A stretch of 48,186 nt of DNA from Candidatus Zhuqueibacterota bacterium (GTDB taxonomy: Bacteria > Zhuqueibacterota > Zhuqueibacteria > Thermofontimicrobiales > Thiofontviventaceae): contig JAFGOE010000081.1 of NCBI GenBank assembly GCA_016926625.1, forward strand, positions 1-48,186, written 5' to 3'. The notes beneath the pieces are model-generated. The model did not search any database and was not told the DNA's origin. It worked only from the letters and a program-made list of their open reading frames with translations. The stretch's first letter is position 1, and every line of letters starts with the position of its first letter. Below, in pieces: positions 25,186-34,200 of the stretch. Made by a program: the position numbers and the translations under genes.

Positions 25186-25953
25186 ATGTATATCACAGCC
25201 GTCGTCTCGTTAATCGTCTTTGTTGGATTGGTGATATTTTTAGTCATTATCAGATTAAGAACAGGAAATCGAATCGAAATAAAAAACACGGATATCTTGC
25301 TTGCGATTATTCCTGTCGTCCTGTTTCTATTGATCACCGGCAAAATTACCAAATTTGAATTTGGCATGTTAAAATTCGAGACCGTTTTCAAAGAAGCCGC
25401 CAGCAAAAAAATCGAATCTGAAATAATTACATTACAAGATCTGCCCATCCGATCAGTCGAATCCGATATTAAATTAGGTATCAATAAAATTCCGGAACTC
25501 ATCGAGAAGAAAACAGAAGCGCTTGAATTTCGATTAGGCTATGGGCGCTATTACGGACCTGCAATTCGCGATTATCTTAATTCGCTGGCTGCTTACCCAT
25601 TCTTCAACTATATCATTATTAATAAAATGAATGGTGAGTTTTTTGCTATCATGAACGCGCAGCATTTGTTTACGCTGATCAACACAGATAACTCACCTTA
25701 CAATCCGTCAGATCTGGCAAATTGGCTGAATAACTCCGATGAAGAGATAATAAGCAAGTTACCCGGTACAATCCTCCTGCTGAACGCCATCGACGCAAAC
25801 ACCGATAAAAATGACGCACTGAAGCAGATGGAACAGATCGATGTCGACTTTCTTCCTGTGGTTGATGATGAAAAACGCTTCGTCGGCATCGTCGATCGAT
25901 CACGTCTGCTCAGCAGCCTGATCGTTGATGTTTCGAATCGGCTGAATGACTGA
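25186..25953 (+). CDS. Membrane-anchored protein with CBS domain
   Basis: 255 residues. Two N-terminal transmembrane helices (about 4-20 and 36-50) are followed by a soluble region. The C-terminal segment DALKQMEQIDVDFLPVVDDEKRFVGIVDRSRLL resembles the second half of a CBS repeat, and the preceding region including INTDNSPYNPSDLANWL could be a degenerate first half. CBS domains sense adenosine nucleotides. I do not recognise the family and the substrate or partner is unknown. ATG 25186 follows AAAGGAG; the frame opens earlier at a GTG (25093) that would add 31 residues with no match to a signal. Confidence 0.75.
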   Translation: MYITAVVSLIVFVGLVIFLVIIRLRTGNRIEIKNTDILLAIIPVVLFLLITGKITKFEFGMLKFETVFKEAASKKIESEIITLQDLPIRSVESDIKLGINKIPELIEKKTEALEFRLGYGRYYGPAIRDYLNSLAAYPFFNYIIINKMNGEFFAIMNAQHLFTLINTDNSPYNPSDLANWLNNSDEEIISKLPGTILLLNAIDANTDKNDALKQMEQIDVDFLPVVDDEKRFVGIVDRSRLLSSLIVDVSNRLND

Positions 25954-25974
25954 AAGTTAACTGTGGTCCCCTGT

Positions 25975-26991
25975 TTAAAACGAAATATCCAACAATTCGA
26001 ACACGGTGGATATAGGACTGTGAATAGTGACGAGCTCGGAACCCGCGAAAAGCAGACCTACTGCTTTATTCTCTTCGGCATCAACAAGCAGCGATCCCGA
26101 ATCACCACCCTGAGACATCGACGTCGTTAAAATTTGATGCTCAAATTGAGCCACTCGATTTAGATCGTAATTCACCTGGATCGTAGCGTCCAATGCTTCG
26201 ATGTAACCAAACGTAGTCCCAGTTGTCCTTCCACTCTTCCGCACTTTCATACCTAATTCAGCGTTTTTGATCTCGGAGACGACACCGATATCGATAATTT
26301 CGTTCACAATCTGCTCTGGTTGGAGAGGTCTCGCAATCGCCGCATCGACCAGATTGATGCCCTTAGAAATCCGTTTCGTGTAGAAGCGATGCTTTGCCCC
26401 AAAAAGTTTCGCCAGCCAGTTCATAAAGCTGGCAATATCTTGTGTCATTGAACATGTTTCGTCTTCACCATTCATCTCAGAGAGATATTCAAGTGGAATG
26501 AATCTGTCCAGTACCGCGACTACGTCATCCGGATTCACTCCGTTATCGAAGGGACCCGGTTGTAGAATCGAATCGCCCAGTTGGCCCTTATTGCTGTCAG
26601 CAAAGACATGATTATTGGACAACAGCCTGATCTCTTTCGTCGTTTTATCTTTCACCACAGCACCCAAAGTACCCGCACTTATTGCGTGATGCCCAATACT
26701 GACCCCCGGTGGTACAGGTCTCCACTTATCCGTTCTCGCCTGATTCGCGACAATTTTACCGACCTCTTTCACATCAGTCCGAACGCCGCCCAGTTTGCCC
26801 GGTATCACATCTTTTGGATCTAATTCACGGAGCGCAACCTTCTTTTCGACAAATATGACCAGACATTCATGTTCCGTTCTTTCACCAGCGGTGTATTTAT
26901 ATCCAAATCCCATCCCTCGCACATTTTTTTTCTTTAAAATAAACTCTTTCTGTTGTGCTTGAACACGCTTGACTCGTTCAGGTATTATCAT
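25975..26991 (-). CDS. Nal1-like trypsin-fold serine protease, cytoplasmic
   Basis: 338 residues without signal peptide. The catalytic triad of a chymotrypsin-fold protease is intact: His128 in LLSNNHVFA, Asp216 in INLVDAAIA and Ser298 in GGDSGSLL. The N-terminal 100 residues, with GMGFGYKYTAGERT and LVIFVEKK, and the overall pattern recall the Nal1-type bacterial relatives. An insertion around residues 165-205 separates the His and Asp parts. It is the last gene of the minus-strand operon that starts with the symporter, 14 bases after the DUF885 lipoprotein. It probably cleaves an intracellular protein; the target is unknown. GAGGA precedes ATG 26991. Confidence 0.85.
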   Translation of the reverse strand: MIIPERVKRVQAQQKEFILKKKNVRGMGFGYKYTAGERTEHECLVIFVEKKVALRELDPKDVIPGKLGGVRTDVKEVGKIVANQARTDKWRPVPPGVSIGHHAISAGTLGAVVKDKTTKEIRLLSNNHVFADSNKGQLGDSILQPGPFDNGVNPDDVVAVLDRFIPLEYLSEMNGEDETCSMTQDIASFMNWLAKLFGAKHRFYTKRISKGINLVDAAIARPLQPEQIVNEIIDIGVVSEIKNAELGMKVRKSGRTTGTTFGYIEALDATIQVNYDLNRVAQFEHQILTTSMSQGGDSGSLLVDAEENKAVGLLFAGSELVTIHSPISTVFELLDISF

Positions 26992-27005
26992 AGGTTTGCA
27001 TCCTC

Positions 27006-28787
27006 TCAGTTTTTATATTGCTTCATCATCGAATTTAGAATGGACTCTTCAAACGAATCGACAGGAATAGTGCCAGTATCGAAAAAGGAGGTCCAAAATG
27101 TGCTGCTATCAAAATAATTACCCGCAATCTTCCGTGCACGATTATAAATATTTTTCAATCGATACGCTCCGTAGACTCGATATACGAACTGATCTGAATT
27201 CAAAATGATATCGTTCATGAACTGATTCGTCTCAATTGAATTCATGAAGCCACGTTTCACGAGTGTGGCTTTTGCAGTCGCCAGATCGATTTGTCCGGTA
27301 CGATATTTTATATCGACAATTAATGCAGTTGCATTTTGAAGACATTTCAAGTAATGTAACAACTGCAATTGCGGATCATACCCCCCGTAACCTTGTTCTA
27401 TCATTATCTCCGCTGCTAACACAGGCCAACCGGATTCAATATAACTATCTTTAAAAATTTTGCGAAGTACAGGCTTTTGTTCATTCCAATAGATCGTTGC
27501 AAGCATAGTCCCGGGCATTATCTTCTCAATCGAATGCAGTTCCAGCATCGTTTTGGTGAATTCACGCAGAAAGCTGACCTGCTCAAACCATGTCAGATCG
27601 TCAGGCAAAGATTTGATATCATATCGAAATATATTGTTCTGATCTAATGCTCCCGGCGTCCTTAATCGCGTGATATCATCCATCAATTCATAGCCGTATG
27701 ATCTACTAACGATTAGTGAATCGGTACCAGGTAAATTCATTATATTTTTCATGCTGATGAATCGCTTGAGATCAGAGATAATCGTATCGACTTCATCGAC
27801 TAATTTATTGTCGGCGATATAATCGTTTCCCATCTGCCGGAGAATGGTATCCAGTCGATCGGCCATGGGTATGGCGTCAATTTTTCTTTGCGGAAACATC
27901 TTTTTGTATAATTTAGCCGTTACATCGTTCAACCGCTCAGCGTATTCTGTGTACTCAGTTTCGGTGATCGTTAGTAACTCATCAATACTCAATCGCAGAT
28001 TATATTTTTGCTGAATTGAATTAGCATACCAACTGCTATCGGTTATCAAAATCTTTGCATTAAATCGACTTTTTTTCCCCTCCAGCCTTTTGCGATAGTG
28101 ATTCAAGGAATCCGTCAACATCTTGCTCAGAAAAAAAAGAGTATCCTGCGAAGCCGGACAGTTGTGAATGTAATGGTTCAATTCGGTGGTCAATAGAAAC
28201 GAGAACCCATTGATCTGTTCCAATATCGCTTCGATATCTGCTATATACGGCTCGATTAGATTTTTATCTGCATCTCGCAGAACCCTGTCGAATACGCTTA
28301 GCCGTTCTATGATCAAATGACATTTCTGATCGTCAGTCAGATTCCCGGAAAATTTGATCCCTAAGACCGCATTAGTCAGCAGGTCGTTATAAAATGTAGC
28401 ATCTACCGTCCAAAGTTGTTCGTATTTGATCTTCCAGATCTCTGACTTCAAATGTCGCGCCACAATATCATGATCTATTAAGCGTTCTGCACTTAAAAGC
28501 GATGTGTCGATATTAGCTAATCGTGCCCCGATCTTTTCTAATTCTTGAAGATAGCTGTGAACGCTCGTATCAGAATAATCATCGACCAGGTGATCGAATC
28601 GATTGTACCCGACTAAAGTCGCTTCGACGGGATGGAACTTAAAATATGTGTCGATGTATTCTTCGCTTAGCGATTTGAATTCACGTTCCTCAATTATCTG
28701 TGAACAACCCGACGCGATCACACTAATTAATAGTACAATGATGCAACAGGTTTTTATACTCTTTATTTTTTTATGGATGACACACAT
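27006..28787 (-). CDS. DUF885-family lipoprotein lacking the metal-binding motif
   Basis: 593 residues. The signal ends in VIASGC, giving a lipid-anchored protein. The body follows DUF885: FHPVEATLVGYNRFDHLVDDY at the start, then LTWFEQVSFLREFTKTML, IESGWPVLAAEIMIEQGYGG and LLHYLKCLQNATALIVDIKYR. Active members carry HEAYPGH, the zinc site; here the aligned stretch is EKIMPGT, so both His and the Glu are replaced. The later EGWA glutamate is Ser and ILDHEMH-type histidines read IVDIKYR. So it is probably a non-catalytic relative of a peptidase. I chose ATG 28787 (GAGG six bases away); a TTG precedes it. It lies 26 bases after the YciO-like gene. Confidence 0.88.
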   Translation of the reverse strand: MCVIHKKIKSIKTCCIIVLLISVIASGCSQIIEEREFKSLSEEYIDTYFKFHPVEATLVGYNRFDHLVDDYSDTSVHSYLQELEKIGARLANIDTSLLSAERLIDHDIVARHLKSEIWKIKYEQLWTVDATFYNDLLTNAVLGIKFSGNLTDDQKCHLIIERLSVFDRVLRDADKNLIEPYIADIEAILEQINGFSFLLTTELNHYIHNCPASQDTLFFLSKMLTDSLNHYRKRLEGKKSRFNAKILITDSSWYANSIQQKYNLRLSIDELLTITETEYTEYAERLNDVTAKLYKKMFPQRKIDAIPMADRLDTILRQMGNDYIADNKLVDEVDTIISDLKRFISMKNIMNLPGTDSLIVSRSYGYELMDDITRLRTPGALDQNNIFRYDIKSLPDDLTWFEQVSFLREFTKTMLELHSIEKIMPGTMLATIYWNEQKPVLRKIFKDSYIESGWPVLAAEIMIEQGYGGYDPQLQLLHYLKCLQNATALIVDIKYRTGQIDLATAKATLVKRGFMNSIETNQFMNDIILNSDQFVYRVYGAYRLKNIYNRARKIAGNYFDSSTFWTSFFDTGTIPVDSFEESILNSMMKQYKN

Positions 28788-28813
28788 CAATAGCCTCGCA
28801 GGGTCGTAATGAT

Positions 28814-29428
28814 TTATTGAAAGTAAGTAATATCCCCTTTCCCCTTTCTGAGTACGCGGAACGGCTCCTCTGACAGATCAATGACGCTGGATGGACTTAA
28901 TCCCATAATACCCCCGTCGATTATCAAGTCCAAAGCATGTCCCATATGGCGATCAATCTCTTCGGGATCGTTGAATATTACATCATCGCGCAAGCTGGCG
29001 CTTGTACTAACAATGGGATTGCCGAGTTCTTTTAGCAGCGCATGGCAGATATTGTTATCAGGGATACGAATACCCACTGTATTTCGTTTGGTAAGCATTA
29101 ATTTCGGCACGAGACGAGTGCCCTGCAGCACGAATGTATAAGGACCCGGAAGCAGCTGTCGCATCACCTTATAGGCTGCATTGGAAACGTGTGCATACTT
29201 GGCGATATCTTTCAAATCCGGACAAATGAAACTCAACGGTGAAAATTTCGATTTGCCTTTAAGTTGTAATATCCGTTGAATCGACTGTTTATGAAATATA
29301 TCACAGCCGATACCGTACACTGTGTCAGTAGGATAGGTCATTATCCCACCTTTTGATAATATCTCCACAGCTTGTCTTATTAATCTCTCTTGCGGATTAT
29401 CCGGTTGGATCGATAACATGATAGCCAT
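28814..29428 (-). CDS. yciO: YciO/TsaC-family threonylcarbamoyl-AMP synthase
   Basis: 204 residues of the Sua5/YciO/YrdC family. GGIMTYPTDTVYGIGCD, LSFICPDLKDIAKYA, QLLPGPYTFVL, TVGIRIPD and NPIVSTSAS are the signature regions. The start (SIQPDNPQERLIRQAVEIL) and end (FRVLRKGKGD) follow E. coli YciO more than short TsaC. The family activates threonine with ATP and bicarbonate for tRNA t6A; whether YciO-type members do so varies. ATG 29428 has GAGG at about eight bases, inside the stop region of the preceding 39-residue ORF. It is in an operon with a symporter and envelope lipoprotein. Confidence 0.9.
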   Translation of the reverse strand: MAIMLSIQPDNPQERLIRQAVEILSKGGIMTYPTDTVYGIGCDIFHKQSIQRILQLKGKSKFSPLSFICPDLKDIAKYAHVSNAAYKVMRQLLPGPYTFVLQGTRLVPKLMLTKRNTVGIRIPDNNICHALLKELGNPIVSTSASLRDDVIFNDPEEIDRHMGHALDLIIDGGIMGLSPSSVIDLSEEPFRVLRKGKGDITYFQ

Positions 29429-29433
29429 ATTAC

Positions 29434-29553
29434 TCACCTCGATTTTTGTTTCTTACCGTGACTTTTTTTATTATGTTGTACAATTTTCGTATTATTTTTA
29501 CGCACCGCAGGCGGAACGACTTTCTTCTTTTGTCTGTTATTAATCGATTTCAT
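29434..29553 (-). CDS. Small 39-residue, strongly basic protein
   Basis: ATG 29553 overlaps the symporter stop codon by 4 bases (ATGA) and the frame runs 39 codons to TGA 29434-29436, next to the ribosome-binding site of the YciO-like gene. The product has 11 Lys, 3 Arg, 2 His and no acidic residue, with KKKVV, KNNTK and GKKQK clusters and no hydrophobic helix. It is too short for recognition by motif. Position and overlap suggest it is translated and coupled; a nucleic-acid-binding or ribosomal-type tail role would be guesswork. It may also be a leader serving translational coupling only. Confidence 0.5.
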   Translation of the reverse strand: MKSINNRQKKKVVPPAVRKNNTKIVQHNKKSHGKKQKSR

Positions 29554-31001
29554 AGCGATACGCCTGGTCTTTCTCCGTTTTCGCTTTTGAAAAAAGGTGC
29601 CCATTTCTCTCTATCTGGTTTTTGTTCCAGATAGCTTCCGATGACCAATATCAGGATGGACGCTGATAACGCCGGATAGATTGCAGGAATTCCAAATGGG
29701 AAAGCTCCCATTATCTTACGAGACACTTCCCAGACGATCGTGATCAGCATGCCAATACCTATGGATGACACACCAGCCTTCACCGCCGCACGTTTCCAAA
29801 AAAATGTCGCCAACAAGGCCGGTGTGATAGCAGCACCGTAAACGGTGTAAGCTGCGTACGCAGCATCCAGTATTCTCGGAAAAAATTGAATAAGTGCATA
29901 CGCTAATATGCCTAATAATATAACCGTTATTCTTGAATAAAGCACGACTTTTTTATCGTTAATTTCAGGATTTATGAATCGCTGATAGATATCGCGGATG
30001 ATATTGGTAGCAGGAACCAGGAGAAAACTGTTAGCAGTGGATATAATGATCGCGATAATAGAAGCGATAAGGATACATCCCACGACCACCGGGACTCCTT
30101 TATGAGCCACAAGCAGGATGATTTTGCCCGACTCGGTGACGCTCAACCCTTTAAAATAACTACTTCCGATGACGGCCAGAGTCTGCAGCGATATACCGAG
30201 TAAAATGACGCCGATGATCCAACCGATCACGGATTTTTTAGCCTCTGCGGCGTTTTTCGCGGAGAAAAACCGTTGATACATATTTCCATTGCCCAACGCC
30301 AGCAATAGCGTGGGCACAAAATAGCCGAACGCCTGTATCCATGTCATATTGCCGAGGAAAACATGTTTGCGCGGAGTTACATTTTGTACGATAGTCTCTA
30401 AGCCACCCACATGATGTATTAAAAAAGGTATAGCCAGGAAAATACCCGTTATGATCAAAATTCCATTAACAACGTCTAAGTATGCTACTGATATCATTCC
30501 CGCTAACATCGTGTAAGCGATGACGAAGAAAGCGACGATGACCATGGCCACGTCAGTCCCTATTTTACCTTCAGAGATCATCGACAACACCCATCCCCCG
30601 CCTCGAAATTGATAGCTGACGATGGTCACATAAGCGATGATCGTGGTGATGGTGGCAAACAGCCGAGCCCATTGATTATACCTCGCTTCCAGAATATCGG
30701 GCACCGTATATTGTTTGAAATTACGAACCCGACCGGCAATGAAATATACCACGGCTATGCCAACCCAACCGCCTGCGCTGCCGATGAGAGACGAATATCC
30801 GTGGTGGTAACTCAGATCAGCCACACTGAAGATATCTCCGGAACCGATCCACGTTGCAAGCAATGTTCCAACCAATACCGGAGCAGTTAGCTTGCGACCT
30901 GCTACCATGAAATCATCTTGATTTTTTACGCGAAAAGTGAAAAAAATACCGATCGAAAATAAAAGGATGAGATAGATGATGATGGTAACGATGTACGGCA
31001 T
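29550..31001 (-). CDS. Sodium:solute symporter (SSS family)
   Basis: 483 residues with about 13 hydrophobic segments. SSS hallmarks include FMVAGRKLTAPVLVGTLLATWIGSGD near residues 35-60, then GWVGIAVVYFIAGRV, YTVPDILEARY, RGGGWVLSM, and later ALGNGNMYQRFFSAKNAAEAKKS. It imports a small solute with Na+; the substrate cannot be read from sequence. ATG 31001 fits the usual start with a first helix right after; a GTG at 31076 would add 25 residues. A good promoter lies at 31113-31141. It heads the operon with a small basic ORF, YciO, DUF885 and a serine protease. Confidence 0.93.
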   Translation of the reverse strand: MPYIVTIIIYLILLFSIGIFFTFRVKNQDDFMVAGRKLTAPVLVGTLLATWIGSGDIFSVADLSYHHGYSSLIGSAGGWVGIAVVYFIAGRVRNFKQYTVPDILEARYNQWARLFATITTIIAYVTIVSYQFRGGGWVLSMISEGKIGTDVAMVIVAFFVIAYTMLAGMISVAYLDVVNGILIITGIFLAIPFLIHHVGGLETIVQNVTPRKHVFLGNMTWIQAFGYFVPTLLLALGNGNMYQRFFSAKNAAEAKKSVIGWIIGVILLGISLQTLAVIGSSYFKGLSVTESGKIILLVAHKGVPVVVGCILIASIIAIIISTANSFLLVPATNIIRDIYQRFINPEINDKKVVLYSRITVILLGILAYALIQFFPRILDAAYAAYTVYGAAITPALLATFFWKRAAVKAGVSSIGIGMLITIVWEVSRKIMGAFPFGIPAIYPALSASILILVIGSYLEQKPDREKWAPFFKSENGERPGVSL

Positions 31002-31112
31002 AAAAACCCCGTTCTTTGTCGATTCAGTCTGCGCTTTGATAACAACAATTAACGTCTTTGCTGTGCTGTAGCGCACTGTAAAGTATTCTTATGGTCAGCA
31101 CCTGCTTTAAGT

Positions 31113-31141
31113 ATAATAAATAATTTTAAGTAAAAAGTCAA
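31113..31141 (-). promoter_or_regulatory. Probable sigma70-like promoter of the symporter operon
   Basis: On the minus strand TTGACT (31141-31136), exactly 17 bases, TATTAT (31118-31113). RNA would begin near 31106, about 105 bases before ATG 31001. Confidence 0.65.
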
Positions 31142-31260
31142 GTCGGATTTCCAAAGAATCTTATATTATGATTTTTTAACAATTAATGCTTACGCAATAT
31201 TTATACTTGAAAGGTATTTAAAAAACGAAGCCTACTATAACCTAAATTAGAGGAATATGT

Positions 31261-34200
31261 ATGAAAAATCTTACAACCTTTGGCAAGGGGGTAATTTTTC
31301 TGTTAATTCTTTGGTGTCCGTTTGTTTCAGCCCAGGAATGGAGCATGGAAAATCAACTAGCTACCGGTGATACACCCGAAATGGATGTGGATCCCAATAC
31401 CGGCAATATGTATATACTCTACATGAATAATGGTGTGAAATATGCGATTATCGACAGGGATGGTAACATTTTGACCCAGGAATCGGTCGATGTCTCCGGT
31501 GCATCGCTCGATTCAGGACTGGGAAATTTCGGAGCAACTATTGCGGTAGATACTCAGGGCTATCCACACATTTGCTTTCGCGAATATGTTGGAAAAGATC
31601 CGGATAATACACCACTCTACACGACCTATTATGTTCGAAAAACCTCTACCGGATGGGACAAGCGTGTTGTTTTGTCAGAACGCGTACGACGTGGATATAT
31701 GATTCGACTCGATGTGGATGAAAACAATGTTGTACACATTGTTCAAGGTTTCGTGTTCAATGAAACTGGCTCTATATGGGGCAGAATTAGATATTATCGG
31801 ATCATCAACAACGCAGTCGAAAGCACCCAGATCCTGGGCGAGACAAAACAATACGTCTACAGAGCAGATGATCGAATCGAAATCGATACGTATCCCGGAG
31901 GCAAGGTGCATGTAATTTCCGGAATCCCGAATCCAAACGGGAACGTCTACTATTTTTATTCCAGCGATCGTGGTGATACATTCTCGGCTGGTGCTGATAT
32001 TCACCCTGCTTCCGCTTATGGACGAAACGGCAGCGTGGATATGCAGATCGACGGAACAGGCAATATTCATATGTGTTACGGGACATCAGAAGATTCCGAA
32101 CGATCAGGAAAGCCTTCTATTCATTATGTCAAGATCAGTAACGGTAACGTCGTCACGGATAAACCCGTAACACCTTTAAATGCGGTCGTCGATTGGAAAA
32201 TCGGTATGGGTGTCGGCTCCATCGCGGTGAGCGACAACGGTTTGAATATCATACTAGCCTATGTGAGTGCACCCGGCGGAGAATTATCTGCAATCTATTC
32301 CCAGGATGGAGGCAACAATTGGTCAGCCCCGACAAAATTGGCCGATGCCTGTGGCAGTGATGAGTCAAGAAACAAACATATAATCAGAGCGCACAGTAAC
32401 GATTTCTGTCTCGCCTACCCTCACAGTTACAAAGTATGGTACCGAACCATATCATTTTCTACGAACCAACCACCCATGGCCGATGCAGGAGGCCCTTATG
32501 TAGGACAGGAGGGAAGTACCGTACAATTTGATGCTTCAAATTCGAGAGATATCGATGGAACTATTACGAAATATGAATGGGACTGGGAGAACGACGGCGT
32601 CTACGATGTGGCTACCATCTTTGCAACCGTACAGCATGTTTACGAGGATGATTTTATCGGACAGATGAAACTGCGCGTCACCGATAACGAAAACAGCATC
32701 TCCACGGATTTGTCAAATGTAACGATACAGAATGTGCCGCCTACAGCCGATGCGAACGGACCTTATTCCGGTGAACCCGAGACAGATATCCTGTTGACAG
32801 GCACAGCCACCGATCCGAGCGTCCAGGACCAGGCGACATTGATATTCGAATGGGACCTGAATAACGACGGCATGTTCGAATCAATCGGACGAAACGTGAC
32901 TGCACGCTATTCTCTCGGTGGTTCTCATCGTGTCATGCTCAGAGTGACCGACGACGATGCAGGAAGAGATATCGACACGACCTATGTCGTCATATCCAAT
33001 GAACCGCCTCAGGTTACCATGATCCCCCCACAGCAGATTATGATAGGTGAATCGTTCGCTCCGATTCAATTGGATTATTTTGTCTACGATCCTGACAACG
33101 CCGATCACGAAATTACTTGGGAAGCAAAGGGTCAGAACCACATTCAGGTCATGATATCGAACCGCATCGCCTTCCCGCAGCCGATCGATGCGGAGTGGAT
33201 TGGAACAGAAAATATAACGTTCGTAGCTACTGATCCGGGTGGATTACAAGATAGCACGGTCACCTCGTTTTCCGTATCCGAATTGAGTCAGCGACCCGTG
33301 ATAGGCAACATTCCCGCGCAAATCAAAAACGAAGGAACCCCGTTCGATCCGATCATACTGGACAACTATGTTGAAGATGGTGATAACGATGTGACGGAAT
33401 TGACCTGGCGTGTACGAAATAACATTGAACTATTGTATACCCTTAACTCCCGAATCCTCACCGTCAGTTGGCCTAATCCTGATTGGTTTGGCAATGAAAA
33501 TTTACAGGTAATTGCAACCGATCCTGTCGGATTATCGGATACAGCCTACGTATCGTTCACCATCCTGAATATTAACGACCCACCAGTGATATCGGGATTG
33601 ACCGGCCAAACCGTGGCTAATAATGAAAATTTCGACCCTATCATTCTGGACAATCATGTCACGGATGTCGATCATCCTGATGATGAGCTGTTTTGGAGTT
33701 ACTCCGGCAACTCTCAATTGATCGTTAACATCGACGAATTCAGAGTCGCCACGATCAGTAAACCTCAACCCACCTGGTACGGAAACGAATCCATAACCTT
33801 CGAGGTCTCAGACGGCTTGTTATCGGACCAGACGACTATTATCTTCACCGTTAATCCGATCAATCAAGCTCCGGTTATTACGTCGATACCGGGACAGACC
33901 GTTGGTGAAAACCAACCATTTCAATCCATATACCTGGATGGTTTCGTTAACGATCCGGATAATGAGGACAACGAAATAAGCTGGGATATCAGAGGAGCAA
34001 ACAATCTGCTATTACAGCTCATCGATCGAACACTGTCGATTGCCGTACCCGATTCAGAATGGTCAGGTACAGAATCGCTCACCTTTATCGCCAGAGATCC
34101 ATTTAATTTGGCGGATACAGTATGGGCAGATTTCAGCGTTGTACCGATCAATGATCCACCGAAATTGAGTGCGTTACCTCAGTTCTCAATCCTGGAGGAC

